A stretch of 64,000 nt of DNA from Phycisphaeraceae bacterium (GCA_019454185.1 CP075368.1:3265649-3329648); one strand, 5' to 3'. Counted from the first letter of the stretch, positions 1-9,612 are shown. A program made the numbers and translations. Notes: a model not told the origin generated them from the letters alone.

Positions 1-962
1 CGGAATCCGTCGAAGTCGGTGTCGAATCTCGCCTGCGATGCCGCGGGCAGCCACTTGTGATACCCAGCCGTGAGCGCGTACGACGGGAAAATCCCCACAA
101 ACGGTCGATCGTTCCCCTCGTGGAAGCGGATGCTGCCGAACTCGATCACAGGCGAGACCAGCACAATCCCGTTCAACGCCATCCCGTGGTCGTTGAGCAG
201 CATCAGCGAAAGCCCCGCTGCTCGCGTCGTGCCGTACGACTCGCCCACAAGATACTTCGGCGATCCCCAACGACCGCTCCGCGTCGTCCACAGCCGGATG
301 AACTCCGCAACCGCCCGAAGGTCCTCCTCCAACCCGTGGAACTGCGACGGGCTCTCCCCCTCCGCCGCGCGGCTGTACCCCGTCGAGACCGGATCAATGA
401 ACACAAGATCCGTAAACGGCAGCCACGTGTGCGGGTTCTCGCGACAGTGATAAGGCGGGGCGAGCTGCATCCCCTCTTCGTCGAGCCCGCCGACACGCAC
501 AGGCCCCATCGCGCCCATGTGCAGCCACACACTCGAAGAGCCCGGGCCACCGTTGAACGCAAACGTCACGGGGCGCGTCGCGGTCGCCGGCGCGCCCGAC
601 TTCCCATCATCGAGCAGCGTGTACGCGATGTGGAAGACGTGCGCCCTGGGCTTCCCCTGCTCCGTCGGTAGCGTCAGATATCCCGCCGTCGCGCGATACC
701 TCAGCACGCGCCCGTCAAGAGTCGCCTCGTGCTCCGTCACCACCGGCTCGGGCTGCACAACTTCCGGGGGTGTCGCCGCCTTGGGCTTGTCCGCGCTCTG
801 AGCGAACCCCTGCGATGCCCCAGCCAGCAGCACACACAACCACGCCAGTCCCGCCCGGACCCCGACGCGAACTCGCCGCGCCCCCGTCTCACGCCATGCG
901 GCTACATACAGGTGTGTCGGACCGTTGGTCGTCGCGGGCGATGGGTGCGTCTGCAGTGACAT
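1..962 (-). CDS. Peptidase S10 (serine carboxypeptidase-like), partial at window edge
   Basis: About 320 N-terminal residues are visible; the gene runs off the left edge. The family removes C-terminal residues from peptides, here probably outside the cytoplasm. The diagnostic NGGPGSSS block lies near residues 137-144 and the nucleophile motif GESYGTT near 240-246 (Ser242). The catalytic Asp and His would lie beyond the window. I chose ATG at 962 because it is the first start in frame; a hydrophobic stretch at about residues 37-55 (AGLAWLCVLLAGASQGFAQ) followed by SADK looks like a signal peptide, so the first ~35 residues may be an unusual extension or the true start may lie further in. It diverges from the sigma-factor gene at 1110. 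The family is confident; the start is uncertain. Confidence 0.9.
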   Translation of the reverse strand, partial: MSLQTHPSPATTNGPTHLYVAAWRETGARRVRVGVRAGLAWLCVLLAGASQGFAQSADKPKAATPPEVVQPEPVVTEHEATLDGRVLRYRATAGYLTLPTEQGKPRAHVFHIAYTLLDDGKSGAPATATRPVTFAFNGGPGSSSVWLHMGAMGPVRVGGLDEEGMQLAPPYHCRENPHTWLPFTDLVFIDPVSTGYSRAAEGESPSQFHGLEEDLRAVAEFIRLWTTRSGRWGSPKYLVGESYGTTRAAGLSLMLLNDHGMALNGIVLVSPVIEFGSIRFHEGNDRPFVGIFPSYALTAGYHKWLPAASQARFDTDFDGF

Positions 963-1042
963 GCTCGGCTCCGTGCGAGGATGCGTGTGGTACACGACGG
1001 GGTGAACAGAATACCGCCGGCACGCCGGTTTGTGGCGACCTC

Positions 1043-1071
1043 TTCTTGGTCAACCCGCATTCTGGTATGAT
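1043..1071 (+). promoter_or_regulatory. Likely promoter of the ECF sigma gene
   Basis: A good -10 (TATGAT, 1066-1071) is preceded after 17 bases by a weak -35 (TTCTTG, 1043-1048). The predicted transcript starts about 30 bases before the GTG start at 1110. The -35 is poor, so an activator or a different start site is possible. Confidence 0.4.
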
Positions 1072-1109
1072 CGCGTTCGGTTTCGGGTCTCCGCCAACAG
1101 GGGCGCACC

Positions 1110-1718
1110 GTGCTCACGCGCACCACAACGCGGCTGATCGAGGATCTGCGCGATCCCGCCAACGGCGCGGCGTGGTCCGCCTTCGACGCCCGCTACCGCC
1201 CCGTCCTCATCGCCTTCGCCCGCAAACTCGGCTTCTCTCAGGACGATGCCTCGGAACTCGCCCAGCAGACCCTCGCCGAGTTCGCACGCTGCTACCACGA
1301 CGGCCGATACCAACGCGAACAAGGTCGCCTCAGCTCATGGCTCATCGGCATCGCCCGCAACGTCGGCTCCGGCATGCGCCGCAAACGAGGCGGGGGCGAG
1401 CGCGTCGGGGGCGACACCATGATCGGGCAGATGCCGGGCGAACTGCCCGATGAGCAGCAACTGACCCAGGTCTGGCGACGCGAACGCGAGCACGCAATCC
1501 TCGCAGAGGCCATCACCATCCTCCGAGACTCCGCACGCATGGAGGAGCACACCTTCCGCGCGTTCGAGCTCTTCGCGCTCCGCAATGTCCCCGCCGAAGA
1601 GGTCGCCGAGCAGTGCGGCATCGCCGTCGATTCGGTCTACGTCATCAAGAACCGGCTCACCAAACGCCTTCGCGAGATCGTCGCCGAGATCACCCAGGCA
1701 TACGACGATGGTGAGTGA
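1110..1718 (+). CDS. ECF-family RNA polymerase sigma factor
   Basis: 202 residues, the usual size for an ECF sigma factor, starting at GTG 1110. Region 2 is visible at about residues 12-90 (WSAFDARYRPVLIAFARKLG, then the SELAQQTLAEF and LSSWLIGIARN segments that contact core and the -10). Region 4 lies in the last 60 residues, where VPAEEVAEQCGIAVDSVYVI is the helix-turn-helix that reads the -35 and NRLTKRLREIV follows it. The proteins with this layout in planctomycetes often sit beside Ser/Thr kinases; a kinase gene is present about 5 kb away but is not adjacent, so a functional link is only a possibility. No anti-sigma gene is seen next to it. Confidence 0.92.
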   Translation: MLTRTTTRLIEDLRDPANGAAWSAFDARYRPVLIAFARKLGFSQDDASELAQQTLAEFARCYHDGRYQREQGRLSSWLIGIARNVGSGMRRKRGGGERVGGDTMIGQMPGELPDEQQLTQVWRREREHAILAEAITILRDSARMEEHTFRAFELFALRNVPAEEVAEQCGIAVDSVYVIKNRLTKRLREIVAEITQAYDDGE

Positions 1719-1756
1719 TGCCCGACCGGGCCCTTCGCCCGCCGCGAGAGAAAGAG

Positions 1757-1782
1757 CCCCAGCGCAACCGATCGCGCCGGGG
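1757..1782 (+). terminator. Hairpin downstream of the sigma gene
   Basis: CCCC-A-GCGC (1757-1765) pairs with GCGC-C-GGGG (1774-1782) with one mismatch and an 8-base loop, 38 bases after the sigma stop codon. There is no T run, so intrinsic termination is uncertain. Confidence 0.3.
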
Positions 1783-2539
1783 TCTGCCGGACGGACCGAG
1801 AGAGCTGGTCGTCCGACGGGGGGACTTCAGATGAATGCAGCTCGGTGCCTCGCGGGTGATCGAGCGACGTGGCAAACGAATGCCCTGTACTGACTTCTCT
1901 CAGCGTGAGTCGATCTATCAATCGGCGCGCCAAAATGAATGCAAGTCGTGAAGAACGCTTCTCGCCGTTGCGGTGGCCTGCTCTGGCCGCATCACGCAGA
2001 TCTCGGCCGAGTCAGTGGCCTCAGGAAGCCATCTCGATCGACACTTGGAGGCAAGCAGAAGAAATATCGCCGGTATCGGGGAATCAAAGCGCAATGCCAC
2101 TACCACTCTGCGCATATAAGTGAGGGCGTGCGGTCCCTCTGTTGCCGCGCTGCTCTCTGAGTTCGCTGCTGCAAGACAATCTGAATCGTGATCCCTCCAG
2201 TCCGTTCGGCGATGCTGCTGACCCGTATTGTCGAATGGGCACTCCTCACTCGGAGGTGAGGTCGGCGTGTTCCGGCACGCCGACCTCTTTGCGTCTGCAA
2301 GAGAGCCGAAGATGCCGGATCCGGCCCCGTGCGTACCAGCCCATCCGTGCGCCAACACGAGCGACCCGCTGCGTACGGCTTCTGGACTGGTCCCGACTTC
2401 GTACACATCGCCATTACGCGTGAAGATGGGCAACATGGATGTCGATAGACGGCTGGAGCGGTGATACCGCTCGGACACGCGCCCCTCAAGCGGTGTGGGG
2501 ACTGTCCGGGCGCGGTCTTCGCGTCATCGGACACCCTGC
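1783..2539. other. Gene-poor stretch with a perfect palindrome
   Basis: No convincing gene in about 760 bases; an open frame on the minus strand (1918-2478) has no recognisable domain and odd composition. The one clear structure is a perfect 12-bp inverted repeat: GAGGTCGGCGTG (2258-2269), six-base loop TTCCGG, CACGCCGACCTC (2276-2287). It could be a terminator, a regulator site or a scar of a mobile element. Confidence 0.5.
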
Positions 2540-3166
2540 ATGGGCGGCGAAGAGAACAACTCAAGTCCCGCCAACTGGGCGAGCAAGAAGATCTTCACCA
2601 CGGGTGAGGCCGCCGAGGTCTGCAAGGTCTCGCAGCAGACCATCATCCGCTGCTTCGATTCCGGCCGACTGACCGGCTTCCGCGTCCCCGGCTCCAAGTT
2701 CCGGCGCATCCCGCGCGAGGAACTGATCCGTTTCATGCGCGAGAACGAGATCCCCACGTCGGCCCTCGAATCGGGGCGCACACGCGTGCTCATCGTCGAG
2801 GACGATCCCGAGATCATCGACATCCTGACAGAGGTCCTCGATCGCGACGGACGCTTCGAGGTCCGGGCCGCGAACAACGGCTACGACGCCGGCCTCCTCA
2901 CAGTGTCCTTCAAGCCCAACGTTGTCATCCTCGACTACCTCCTCCCCGACATCAACGGCAACATCGTCTGCAGACGCATCCGCGAACGCGACGACATGGC
3001 CGGAACCAAGATCATCTGCGTGAGCGGCGTCGTCCGCGACGAAGAGATCAAAGGGCTCATGCGCTCGGGCATGGACGAGTTCATCAAGAAGCCCTTCGAT
3101 GTCGACTTCCTGATCCTCCGAATCGCGACCCTCGCCGGCCTCGCCGCCGCGACCCGGGCCGGGTGA
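2540..3166 (+). CDS. MerR/excisionase-type HTH fused to response-regulator receiver
   Basis: 208 residues from ATG 2540 (an in-frame GTG 45 bases earlier is possible but its extra residues look non-coding). Residues about 18-70 are an excisionase-like helix-turn-helix: FTTGEAAEVCKVSQQTIIRC, then FRVPGSKFRRIPREEL. Residues about 80-200 are a complete receiver domain: acidic pair EDD, phospho-acceptor Asp in VILDYLLPD, switch Ser in CVSGVV, and Lys in FIKKPF. The order HTH then receiver is the reverse of most response regulators. It sits 18 bases before the HDOD-histidine kinase gene, so that kinase is the natural partner. The HTH may serve DNA or protein binding; family assignment is firm, target unknown. 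Confidence 0.9.
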   Translation: MGGEENNSSPANWASKKIFTTGEAAEVCKVSQQTIIRCFDSGRLTGFRVPGSKFRRIPREELIRFMRENEIPTSALESGRTRVLIVEDDPEIIDILTEVLDRDGRFEVRAANNGYDAGLLTVSFKPNVVILDYLLPDINGNIVCRRIRERDDMAGTKIICVSGVVRDEEIKGLMRSGMDEFIKKPFDVDFLILRIATLAGLAAATRAG

Positions 3167-3184
3167 GCCGCCGGAGCATTGCCC

Positions 3185-5587
3185 GTGCCCCCAGCCAGCG
3201 CAACTCCAAAGCCGCCGCACCAACGAACGCCCGCACGCCAGGTCGAACTGATCCTCGAGCGACTGGACGCGCTGCCCACGCTCTCTCCTGTCGCCGTGCG
3301 CCTTCTCTCCGTCGTTTCGAGCGACAACGCACGCATCGAAGAGATCGTCCGTCTCATCGAGTCCGATCCCGGACTGACCACGCGGATCCTCGCGCTCATC
3401 CGGCGCGCATCACACGGTCTGGGCGATCGCGTCACCACCGTGCGCCACGCGACCACCATGCTCGGGCTCGAGGCGATCCAGTCCGCCGTGCTGGGGCTCA
3501 GCATCTACGAACTCTTCGAGCACGCCGGCCACGAACAGGACAACGCACTCGCCTCCGGCCCGGCGCTCGCGCAACTCGCCGACGCTCCCGCGCTCGATCG
3601 CGTCCGCCTCTGGACACATCTGATCGGCGTCGCCTGCGCAGCCGAATCGCTCGCGCGCCACAACCCGGCCTCCGGCGTCAAGCCCGCCGAAGCGTTCATC
3701 TGCGGCCTGCTCCACGACATGGGCAAGCTCTCGCTCGATCTCTGCCTCCCCGCCTCGTACGCGCGAGTGATCGCGCTCGCGGAGCGTCGACGCATCGCAA
3801 GCGCAGAAGCCGAACGCGCCGTGATCGGGCTCGACCACCACACCGCCGCCAAGCGCCTCGCCGAGCGCTGGGGGCTGCCGACGCTGCTTCGCGACGCGGT
3901 CTGGTTCCACAGCCGCCCGCTCGAATCGCTCCCCGCCGAGGCGCCCCGTTCACTGCTGGGTGTGCTCGCCGCCGCTCGCGCCCTCTGCCGCGAACTCCAC
4001 ATCGGCTCCTCCTTCGACTTCGGACGCGCACCTTCGTCCGTCCGTTGCTGCGAAGAAGCAGGGCTCGATCCCGGCATGCTCGGACGCGTCACCGAAGAAC
4101 TGCACGAGGCGGTCGCCGAGCGCTGCGCCGCCCTCGGACTGAGCATCCCCACGGCGCAGGAATCGATGCTCGGCTCGATCGCACAGGCCAACCGCAAACT
4201 CGCCTCCCTCAACGCCGCGCTCGACGAGCGAGCCAGACAAGCCGAGGCGATGCGCGCCGCGCTCGCCGCAGTAGGCCGCTTCAACCAGGAACTCAGAGAC
4301 CCGCGCCGCCCGCGCTCAACCGGGCGGACGCTCGCGCTGATCGCCGACTCGCTCCGCTCCATCGATGCCGCCCGCCGCGCCTTCGTCGCGTTCGTCGTGC
4401 AGGACACGCCCGGCGACACGTGGCACGCGTGGTACTTCGGCGCATCCGCCGATCACCACCCCGATCAGCCCCGATCCGACGAGATCGACTCGCCCCGGGA
4501 ACTCGACGGCTCATCGCGCTCCCTCTCAGACATGCTCCGTGCGCCAGGCGCGGACGCGCGCATGCTCGGCCTCCTCCCCTGGCTCACCGACTGCATGTCC
4601 GGCGCACCCGATCTGCTCAAGGTCCGGGCGATCCCGCTCTGCATCGGCGCGCCCGTCGGCTCCATGACCGGCGAGCCCGCGACGGTCATGCTCACCGATC
4701 TCGATGCCACCGCAGCTGGGCTCACGCCCGGTGTCTTCGAGACCCTCGTCGCCTCGTGGGGCGCAGCCGTCGCCGCAACAGGAGCCATCGAGCGTGCCCT
4801 CCGAACCGGCGAGTGTCTCGCGGCATCCGCGCGAGAGCTCGAAGCCACCCAGGCGCGCCTCACCGAGGCCCAGGCCCTCTCCCGACTCGGAGAGATGGCC
4901 GCCGGCGCAGCCCATGAGATGAACAACCCCCTCACCGTCATTAGAGCCAGAGCGCAACTCCTGCTCAGACGCCTCACGAATCCCGCCGACCGCGCCGCCG
5001 CAGAAGCAATCGCGCAAGGTTCGTCCCAGATCTCCGACCTCATCACCTCGATGCACCTGCTCGCCCACCCGCCCACACCCGAGCCCGGTCCCGTCCGCCC
5101 CCGCGAACTCGCCGAGATCGCCGTGCGTAAAGCCATGCAACGCACGGGCTTGGATTGCGATATCGACATCGAGGTGCCGACCTACCTCCCCCATGCTCAC
5201 GTCGATCAGGAGATGTTCTCCCTCGCGCTCTCCGAACTCGTGGCCAATGCGATCCAGTCGTGCGCTGCCCGGAGTGAGGATCAGAACGCTCCTCACGGGA
5301 AAGTCCGAGTTCACGCTCACATCGACCCCGCGGATGACCGACTTTGTTTCCTCGTTGAGGACCAGGGGCCCGGCATGTCCGAGCACACCCTGGCGCACGC
5401 GTTCGACCCCTTCTTCAGTGAACGGCCCGCGGGCCGGAGACGCGGGATGGGTCTTGCGCGTGCGAGGTCGATCATCGCGGCACACGACGGAACGGTCACG
5501 CTCGAGAGCTCACCCGGATCCGGCGTCAGGGCACGAATCACCCTCCCCGTGTGGCGCGGGGAGCAGCAGATCGGGCAGGCCGCCTGA
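3185..5587 (+). CDS. HDOD domain-histidine kinase hybrid
   Basis: 800 residues. GTG 3185 is preferred because GGAG lies 8 bases upstream; a TTG at 3179 is the alternative. Residues about 20-260 form an HDOD domain (LPTLSPVAVRLL at the start, GLLHDMGKLSLDL in the middle). The middle third has a helical linker (about 330-370) and a GAF-like region (about 380-530). The C-terminal third is a sensor kinase: phospho-acceptor His in AAGAAHEMNNPLTVI, N box in LSELVANAIQSC, G1 box VEDQGPGM and G2 box GMGLARA. No membrane helix is seen, so it senses inside the cell. HDOD domains bind or scaffold signalling proteins and are more often alone; fusion to a full kinase is unusual. It is in an operon with the HTH-receiver before it and the pseudo-receiver-GAF after it. 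Confidence 0.9.
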   Translation: MPPASATPKPPHQRTPARQVELILERLDALPTLSPVAVRLLSVVSSDNARIEEIVRLIESDPGLTTRILALIRRASHGLGDRVTTVRHATTMLGLEAIQSAVLGLSIYELFEHAGHEQDNALASGPALAQLADAPALDRVRLWTHLIGVACAAESLARHNPASGVKPAEAFICGLLHDMGKLSLDLCLPASYARVIALAERRRIASAEAERAVIGLDHHTAAKRLAERWGLPTLLRDAVWFHSRPLESLPAEAPRSLLGVLAAARALCRELHIGSSFDFGRAPSSVRCCEEAGLDPGMLGRVTEELHEAVAERCAALGLSIPTAQESMLGSIAQANRKLASLNAALDERARQAEAMRAALAAVGRFNQELRDPRRPRSTGRTLALIADSLRSIDAARRAFVAFVVQDTPGDTWHAWYFGASADHHPDQPRSDEIDSPRELDGSSRSLSDMLRAPGADARMLGLLPWLTDCMSGAPDLLKVRAIPLCIGAPVGSMTGEPATVMLTDLDATAAGLTPGVFETLVASWGAAVAATGAIERALRTGECLAASARELEATQARLTEAQALSRLGEMAAGAAHEMNNPLTVIRARAQLLLRRLTNPADRAAAEAIAQGSSQISDLITSMHLLAHPPTPEPGPVRPRELAEIAVRKAMQRTGLDCDIDIEVPTYLPHAHVDQEMFSLALSELVANAIQSCAARSEDQNAPHGKVRVHAHIDPADDRLCFLVEDQGPGMSEHTLAHAFDPFFSERPAGRRRGMGLARARSIIAAHDGTVTLESSPGSGVRARITLPVWRGEQQIGQAA

Positions 5588-5655
5588 TCATTGGCGACGC
5601 GAGGCGGAACGAGCGGAAGCACAGCGGGCAAGCACACACGCGCCGGAGAGAAGAC

Positions 5656-6855
5656 GTGATCCGACGGAAGAAGCCAGTTGAGTTGCAGCGGGAGTCGGCT
5701 CCCACCGATGCCCCCGCGCCCCGCTTCCCCGAGGCCCCCGTCAGCGCGCCCCAGCCGCTCTCGCTCTGCCCCGTTCCCGCTCGCGTGCTCGTCGTCGGCA
5801 ACGCCGAGACGCGCCGATCCGTCATCGAACGAATCTCAGGGCTCGTCATCCGATGCGCCGGCGCGACCGACGCCGCAGACGCCGGCTCGCAGCTCGGCGA
5901 CCAGACATTCGATCTCGTGCTCATCATCACCGGCGACGGGTGGACGCAGGTCGCCGAGAGCGTCCGGAGCTCGGGCTCCGATGCCGCGATCGTCGCGGTC
6001 GCGCCGACCTCATCCGACGCATCGCTCGAGCTGGCGATCAGCGCGATGCAGGCCGGTGCGGCGGATCTTCTCGATGCCGGCGCGCCCGCAGACGAGATCG
6101 CGACCCGCATGCGGTCCGCGCTCCAGCGCGCCAGAAAGTCCCAGCACGATCGCGAGCGCATCGAGCGCCTCCGCAAGCTCTGCAAGCACCTCAACCACGC
6201 GCGGCAGGAAGTCTCCAAGCAGGTCGGCTCGCTCTGCTCCGACATGGCCACGGCCTACCAGGAGCTCGCCGACCGCATGACGCACGTCGCGACCGCGTCC
6301 GAGTTCAACGGGCTCATCCGCCAGGAACTCGACCTCGAATCGCTCCTCCGCGTCGCCCTCGAGTACGTGCTGGCCAAGACCGGGCCGACCAACGCCGCGG
6401 TCTTTCTGCCCGCCACCAGCGGCGAGTACACGCTCGGCGCGTACGTGAACTACGACAGCCCGCGCGAGACCGCCGAGGTACTGCTCGATCATCTGGCCGG
6501 CGTCATCGCGCCGCGCTTCGAGTCCTGCACGCGCCTCGTCCATATCAGCAGGCCCGCGGAGCTCCACGAGGCGCTCGGCGACAAGGCGACGTGGATCGGC
6601 GACAGTGAGCTGATCGTTCTTCCCTGCGTCCACGACGGGGAGTGTCTCGCCGTCACCGCCCTCTTCAGAGACCGTCGGGCTCCCTTCCCCGACACGCTCA
6701 TGCCCCTGCTCCAGTGCGTCTCCGAGCAGTTCGGCCGCCAGCTCGCGCGCGTCATCCATGTCCATCATCGGCACCTGCCCAAGCACAAGTGGGGGAGCCC
6801 CGGCGACGGGGGCGAGGCCGACAACGGACCGGACGACATCGACCTCGCGGCATAA
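5656..6855 (+). CDS. Pseudo-receiver plus GAF domain protein
   Basis: 399 residues from GTG 5656, chosen because GGAGAG lies 5 bases upstream; an upstream GTG at 5551 would overlap the kinase gene. Residues about 45-155 have the fold pattern of a receiver (ARVLVVGNAETRRSVIERI ... FDLVLIITGDGW ... MQAGAADLLDAG) but the phospho-acceptor Asp and the conserved Lys are absent, so it probably cannot be phosphorylated in the normal way. After a helical segment, residues about 215-365 form a GAF domain (FNGLIRQELDLESLLRVALE, then FLPATSGEYTLGAYVNY, and FRDRRAPFPDTLMPLLQCV). It follows the HDOD-kinase by 68 bases and converges with the Ser/Thr kinase gene 11 bases away. Probably an output or scaffold partner of the kinase; this is inference. 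Confidence 0.8.
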   Translation: MIRRKKPVELQRESAPTDAPAPRFPEAPVSAPQPLSLCPVPARVLVVGNAETRRSVIERISGLVIRCAGATDAADAGSQLGDQTFDLVLIITGDGWTQVAESVRSSGSDAAIVAVAPTSSDASLELAISAMQAGAADLLDAGAPADEIATRMRSALQRARKSQHDRERIERLRKLCKHLNHARQEVSKQVGSLCSDMATAYQELADRMTHVATASEFNGLIRQELDLESLLRVALEYVLAKTGPTNAAVFLPATSGEYTLGAYVNYDSPRETAEVLLDHLAGVIAPRFESCTRLVHISRPAELHEALGDKATWIGDSELIVLPCVHDGECLAVTALFRDRRAPFPDTLMPLLQCVSEQFGRQLARVIHVHHRHLPKHKWGSPGDGGEADNGPDDIDLAA

Positions 6856-6866
6856 TCCCCGGCCAT

Positions 6867-9560
6867 CTACTCCGCCTCCGCTCTCTCCAGTGCCTCGCGC
6901 CACGGCTTCGCCCTTTCGGCGTGGCCCTTGCCGGGATCGGCCTCGTTCCACTTCTCGTAGAGCATGACCACGGATTCGACCACGGTGCGGCGCGTCCCGT
7001 TGCCGGGGGGGAGCGACTCCGTCGCGATATGCGCTGCTTCCAGCAGCGTTCGCTCGGCCTCATCGAATCGCTGCGTCGAGATCAACGCGCGCCCGAGGTT
7101 CCGCTTTGTGGCGATCGTGGCCTCGTTGGTCGGGCCGAGCACGCGCGTGCGTGCTTCGAGGACCTCGCGCGTCATCGCGAGCGATTCGTCCGGCCTGCCG
7201 GCGCGGTCGATCGCCGAGGCGAGGTTGTGGCGCAGCGTCAGCGTCGTCGGATTCTCCGCGCCGAGCCCGGCGGTCGATGCGGCGACACCCTCGCGCAGGA
7301 TCGCCTCGGCCTCGGCGTTGCGGTCGCTCTGCATGTAGAAGTACGCCATGTTCGAGAGCGCGATCAGCGTAGAGGGATGCCCGCGTCCGAGGGTGCGCGT
7401 TCGCCCCTCGAGCGAGCGCTGGTACAGCGCCTCGGCCTCCTCCATCCGCCCGAGCGATTCGAGCACGCCTCCCAGGTTGTTCATGCCGATGAGAGCGTCG
7501 AACGAGTCCGGGCCGGCGGTGCGGACGAACCCCTCCATCGACTCCCGGTAGCTGCGTTCGGCCTCGGCGAGCTTCCCCTGCGCCTCTTGCAGCCCGCCGA
7601 TGTTGTTGAGATAGAGCAGCGCGTCCGGGTTGTCCTTGCCGAAGACGCGAGCCGCGCCCTCGTAAGCTCGCTGGTAGAGGGCTTCGGCCTCGGAGAGTCT
7701 GCCCTGCGCCTGGCGAGCGTTGCCGAGGTTGCTGATGATTGCGAGCGTGTCGGCGTCTTCTGAGCCGAGCCAGGTGTCAGCGAGGCGGAGGGCTTCTTCG
7801 GCGTAGCCGACGCCGCGGTCCAGTTCGCCGATGTACATCAGGATGTGGGCCATGTTCCCGATCGACTGGATGGTGGCGCGATCCTGCTCGCCGAGGTGCT
7901 TGCGCCGCAGGGCGAGCGTCTGTTCCTGGAGCGGCAGGGCGCGGTCGAGCATGCCGAGGGCGACATACGACTCGGCGAGCGTCTGCTTGAGCGATGCCGC
8001 GACGGCCGGGCTCTCCTTGAAGCGTTCGTCGATCGCCTCGGCGGCGGGGGCGAGCATGGTCTGGTCGATGACGCGGCGCGCGACCTCGGGCGCATCAACA
8101 GCGTCGAGCGCGGCACGTCGGCTCTGGATCACGGCGATGCGCTCGGGCTCGCTCATGCCATCCGTGCCGTCTCTGGCGATCCGCTCGACGATTGCTGCGC
8201 CCGCGGACTCCGGATCGATGCCCGAGATGATCGCGGCCTGGAACTGCGTGACTTCCTTGAGTTCCTGCTCGCTGCGCTCGGCGCGGACGCGCTGCTCGTG
8301 CTCCTTGGCCGCGAAGATCAGCGTGGCGGCGACGCCCGCGACCACGGCGAGGAGGACGGCGGCGACGCCGACGACTGCGCCGGTGTGGCGTCCGACGAAC
8401 TTGCGGGCGGTGTAGGTGAAGCTCTCTGGGCCGGCGCGGAGGGGGAGTCCGTCAAGGTAGCGTTGGATGTCTTCGGCGAGCTCGTTGGCGGACTGGTAGC
8501 GGCGTTCGCGGTCCTTGCGCATCGCCTTGAGGGGGATCCACTCGAGTTCGCCGGAGAGGAGGCGGGCGAGGTCGCCGACGGTGGTGGAGCGTCGGCCTGC
8601 GAGTTCGTCGGCCGAGGGTGCGTCCCAGGGGAGGGAGCGTCCGGCGTCGGCGGGCTCGCGCCCCTCGGTGATGCGGGAGGCGGGCTGCATGAGTCTGGTG
8701 CGGAGCCGAGGGGGCTCGGTCTCGCGGATGAGGCGGAGCATGTCGAGCGGGGACTGGGACTCGAGTCGCTTGGGATCGACCGGCGGGGAGCCGGCGAGGA
8801 GCTCGTAGAGCAGGACGCCCAGGGCGTAGACATCGGAGCGGGTGTCGATGTCGCGGCCGTCGCCCGAGGCCTGCTCGGGGGACATGTAGATGGGTGTGCC
8901 GACGACCCAGCCGGCCTGCGTGACCTCGACACCGGGGGCGGGGGTGATGGCCTTGGCGATGCCGAAGTCGATGACCTTGACGGTGGGGGTGTCGCCGGAC
9001 TGGCTGACGAGGACGTTGGCGGGCTTGAGGTCTCGGTGGATGACGCCCTTGTGGTGGGCGTGCTGGACGGCGTGGCAGACGGAGGTGAAGAGGTCGAGGC
9101 GTTCATGGATGGTGAGGCGGCGGGCGTCGGCGTAGCGGTCGAGGGCTTCGCCCTGGACGTGCTCCATGACGAAGTAGGGGCGGGAGCCGAGGGCGGGGGA
9201 GGTGACGCCGCCGTCGAGGACGCGGGCGACGTTGGGGTGGTCCATCAGGGCGAGGGTCTGTCGTTCCTGCTCGAAGCGTGCGATGACGGCGTGGCTGTCC
9301 ATGCCGGGCTTGATGATCTTGAGGGCGACGCGCTGGACGAAGGGTGTGGTGCGCTGGGCGAGCCAGACGACGCCGAAGCCGCCTTGTCCGATGCGTTCGA
9401 GGAGGGTGTAGGGTCCGATCTGGTCGCCGGGTCGTTCGCCGCCGGGCGGGGGCGTTGCGCCGGGGCGGTCGCCGGGTGGTGTGTTGTCGTTGCCTGATGA
9501 GCCGCTGCCGTCGGCGGGCCGACTGGCTGTCAACATCGTGCTCATCTCGGGGTCGATCAT
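6867..9560 (-). CDS. Membrane-anchored Ser/Thr protein kinase with TPR repeats
   Basis: 897 residues. The cytoplasmic kinase domain has every key motif: glycine loop IGQGGFGVVW, Lys in VALKIIKPG, HRDLKPANVLV, DFGIAKA and GTPIYMSPEQA. One membrane helix follows near residue 395 (VVGVAAVLLAVVAGVAATLI). The remaining ~480 residues are tetratricopeptide repeats of the kinesin light chain type, e.g. ALYQRAYEGAARVFG and LYQRSLEGRTRTLG, which would lie on the far side of the membrane and bind ligands or partners. This architecture is typical of planctomycetes. The start at ATG 9560 lacks a clear ribosome site; ATG 9545 is an alternative. The gene lies 52 bases after the sulfotransferase gene on the same strand and may be cotranscribed with it. 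Confidence 0.95.
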   Translation of the reverse strand: MIDPEMSTMLTASRPADGSGSSGNDNTPPGDRPGATPPPGGERPGDQIGPYTLLERIGQGGFGVVWLAQRTTPFVQRVALKIIKPGMDSHAVIARFEQERQTLALMDHPNVARVLDGGVTSPALGSRPYFVMEHVQGEALDRYADARRLTIHERLDLFTSVCHAVQHAHHKGVIHRDLKPANVLVSQSGDTPTVKVIDFGIAKAITPAPGVEVTQAGWVVGTPIYMSPEQASGDGRDIDTRSDVYALGVLLYELLAGSPPVDPKRLESQSPLDMLRLIRETEPPRLRTRLMQPASRITEGREPADAGRSLPWDAPSADELAGRRSTTVGDLARLLSGELEWIPLKAMRKDRERRYQSANELAEDIQRYLDGLPLRAGPESFTYTARKFVGRHTGAVVGVAAVLLAVVAGVAATLIFAAKEHEQRVRAERSEQELKEVTQFQAAIISGIDPESAGAAIVERIARDGTDGMSEPERIAVIQSRRAALDAVDAPEVARRVIDQTMLAPAAEAIDERFKESPAVAASLKQTLAESYVALGMLDRALPLQEQTLALRRKHLGEQDRATIQSIGNMAHILMYIGELDRGVGYAEEALRLADTWLGSEDADTLAIISNLGNARQAQGRLSEAEALYQRAYEGAARVFGKDNPDALLYLNNIGGLQEAQGKLAEAERSYRESMEGFVRTAGPDSFDALIGMNNLGGVLESLGRMEEAEALYQRSLEGRTRTLGRGHPSTLIALSNMAYFYMQSDRNAEAEAILREGVAASTAGLGAENPTTLTLRHNLASAIDRAGRPDESLAMTREVLEARTRVLGPTNEATIATKRNLGRALISTQRFDEAERTLLEAAHIATESLPPGNGTRRTVVESVVMLYEKWNEADPGKGHAERAKPWREALERAEAE

Positions 9561-9612
9561 GCGTGGGCACCGTGCTCCTGCGGTGCGGCATGGTATCGGC
9601 GCGGGAGAGAGG

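Noticed and set aside
1918..2478. 186-codon open frame on the minus strand
   Set aside because: No recognisable domain, no ribosome site and irregular composition; probably open by chance.
3163..4917. 584-codon Arg-rich frame on the plus strand
   Set aside because: Out-of-frame shadow of the HDOD-kinase gene.
7845..9497. 550-codon frame antisense to the Ser/Thr kinase
   Set aside because: Gly/Glu/Asp-rich shadow of the kinase gene; the kinase strand has all conserved motifs.
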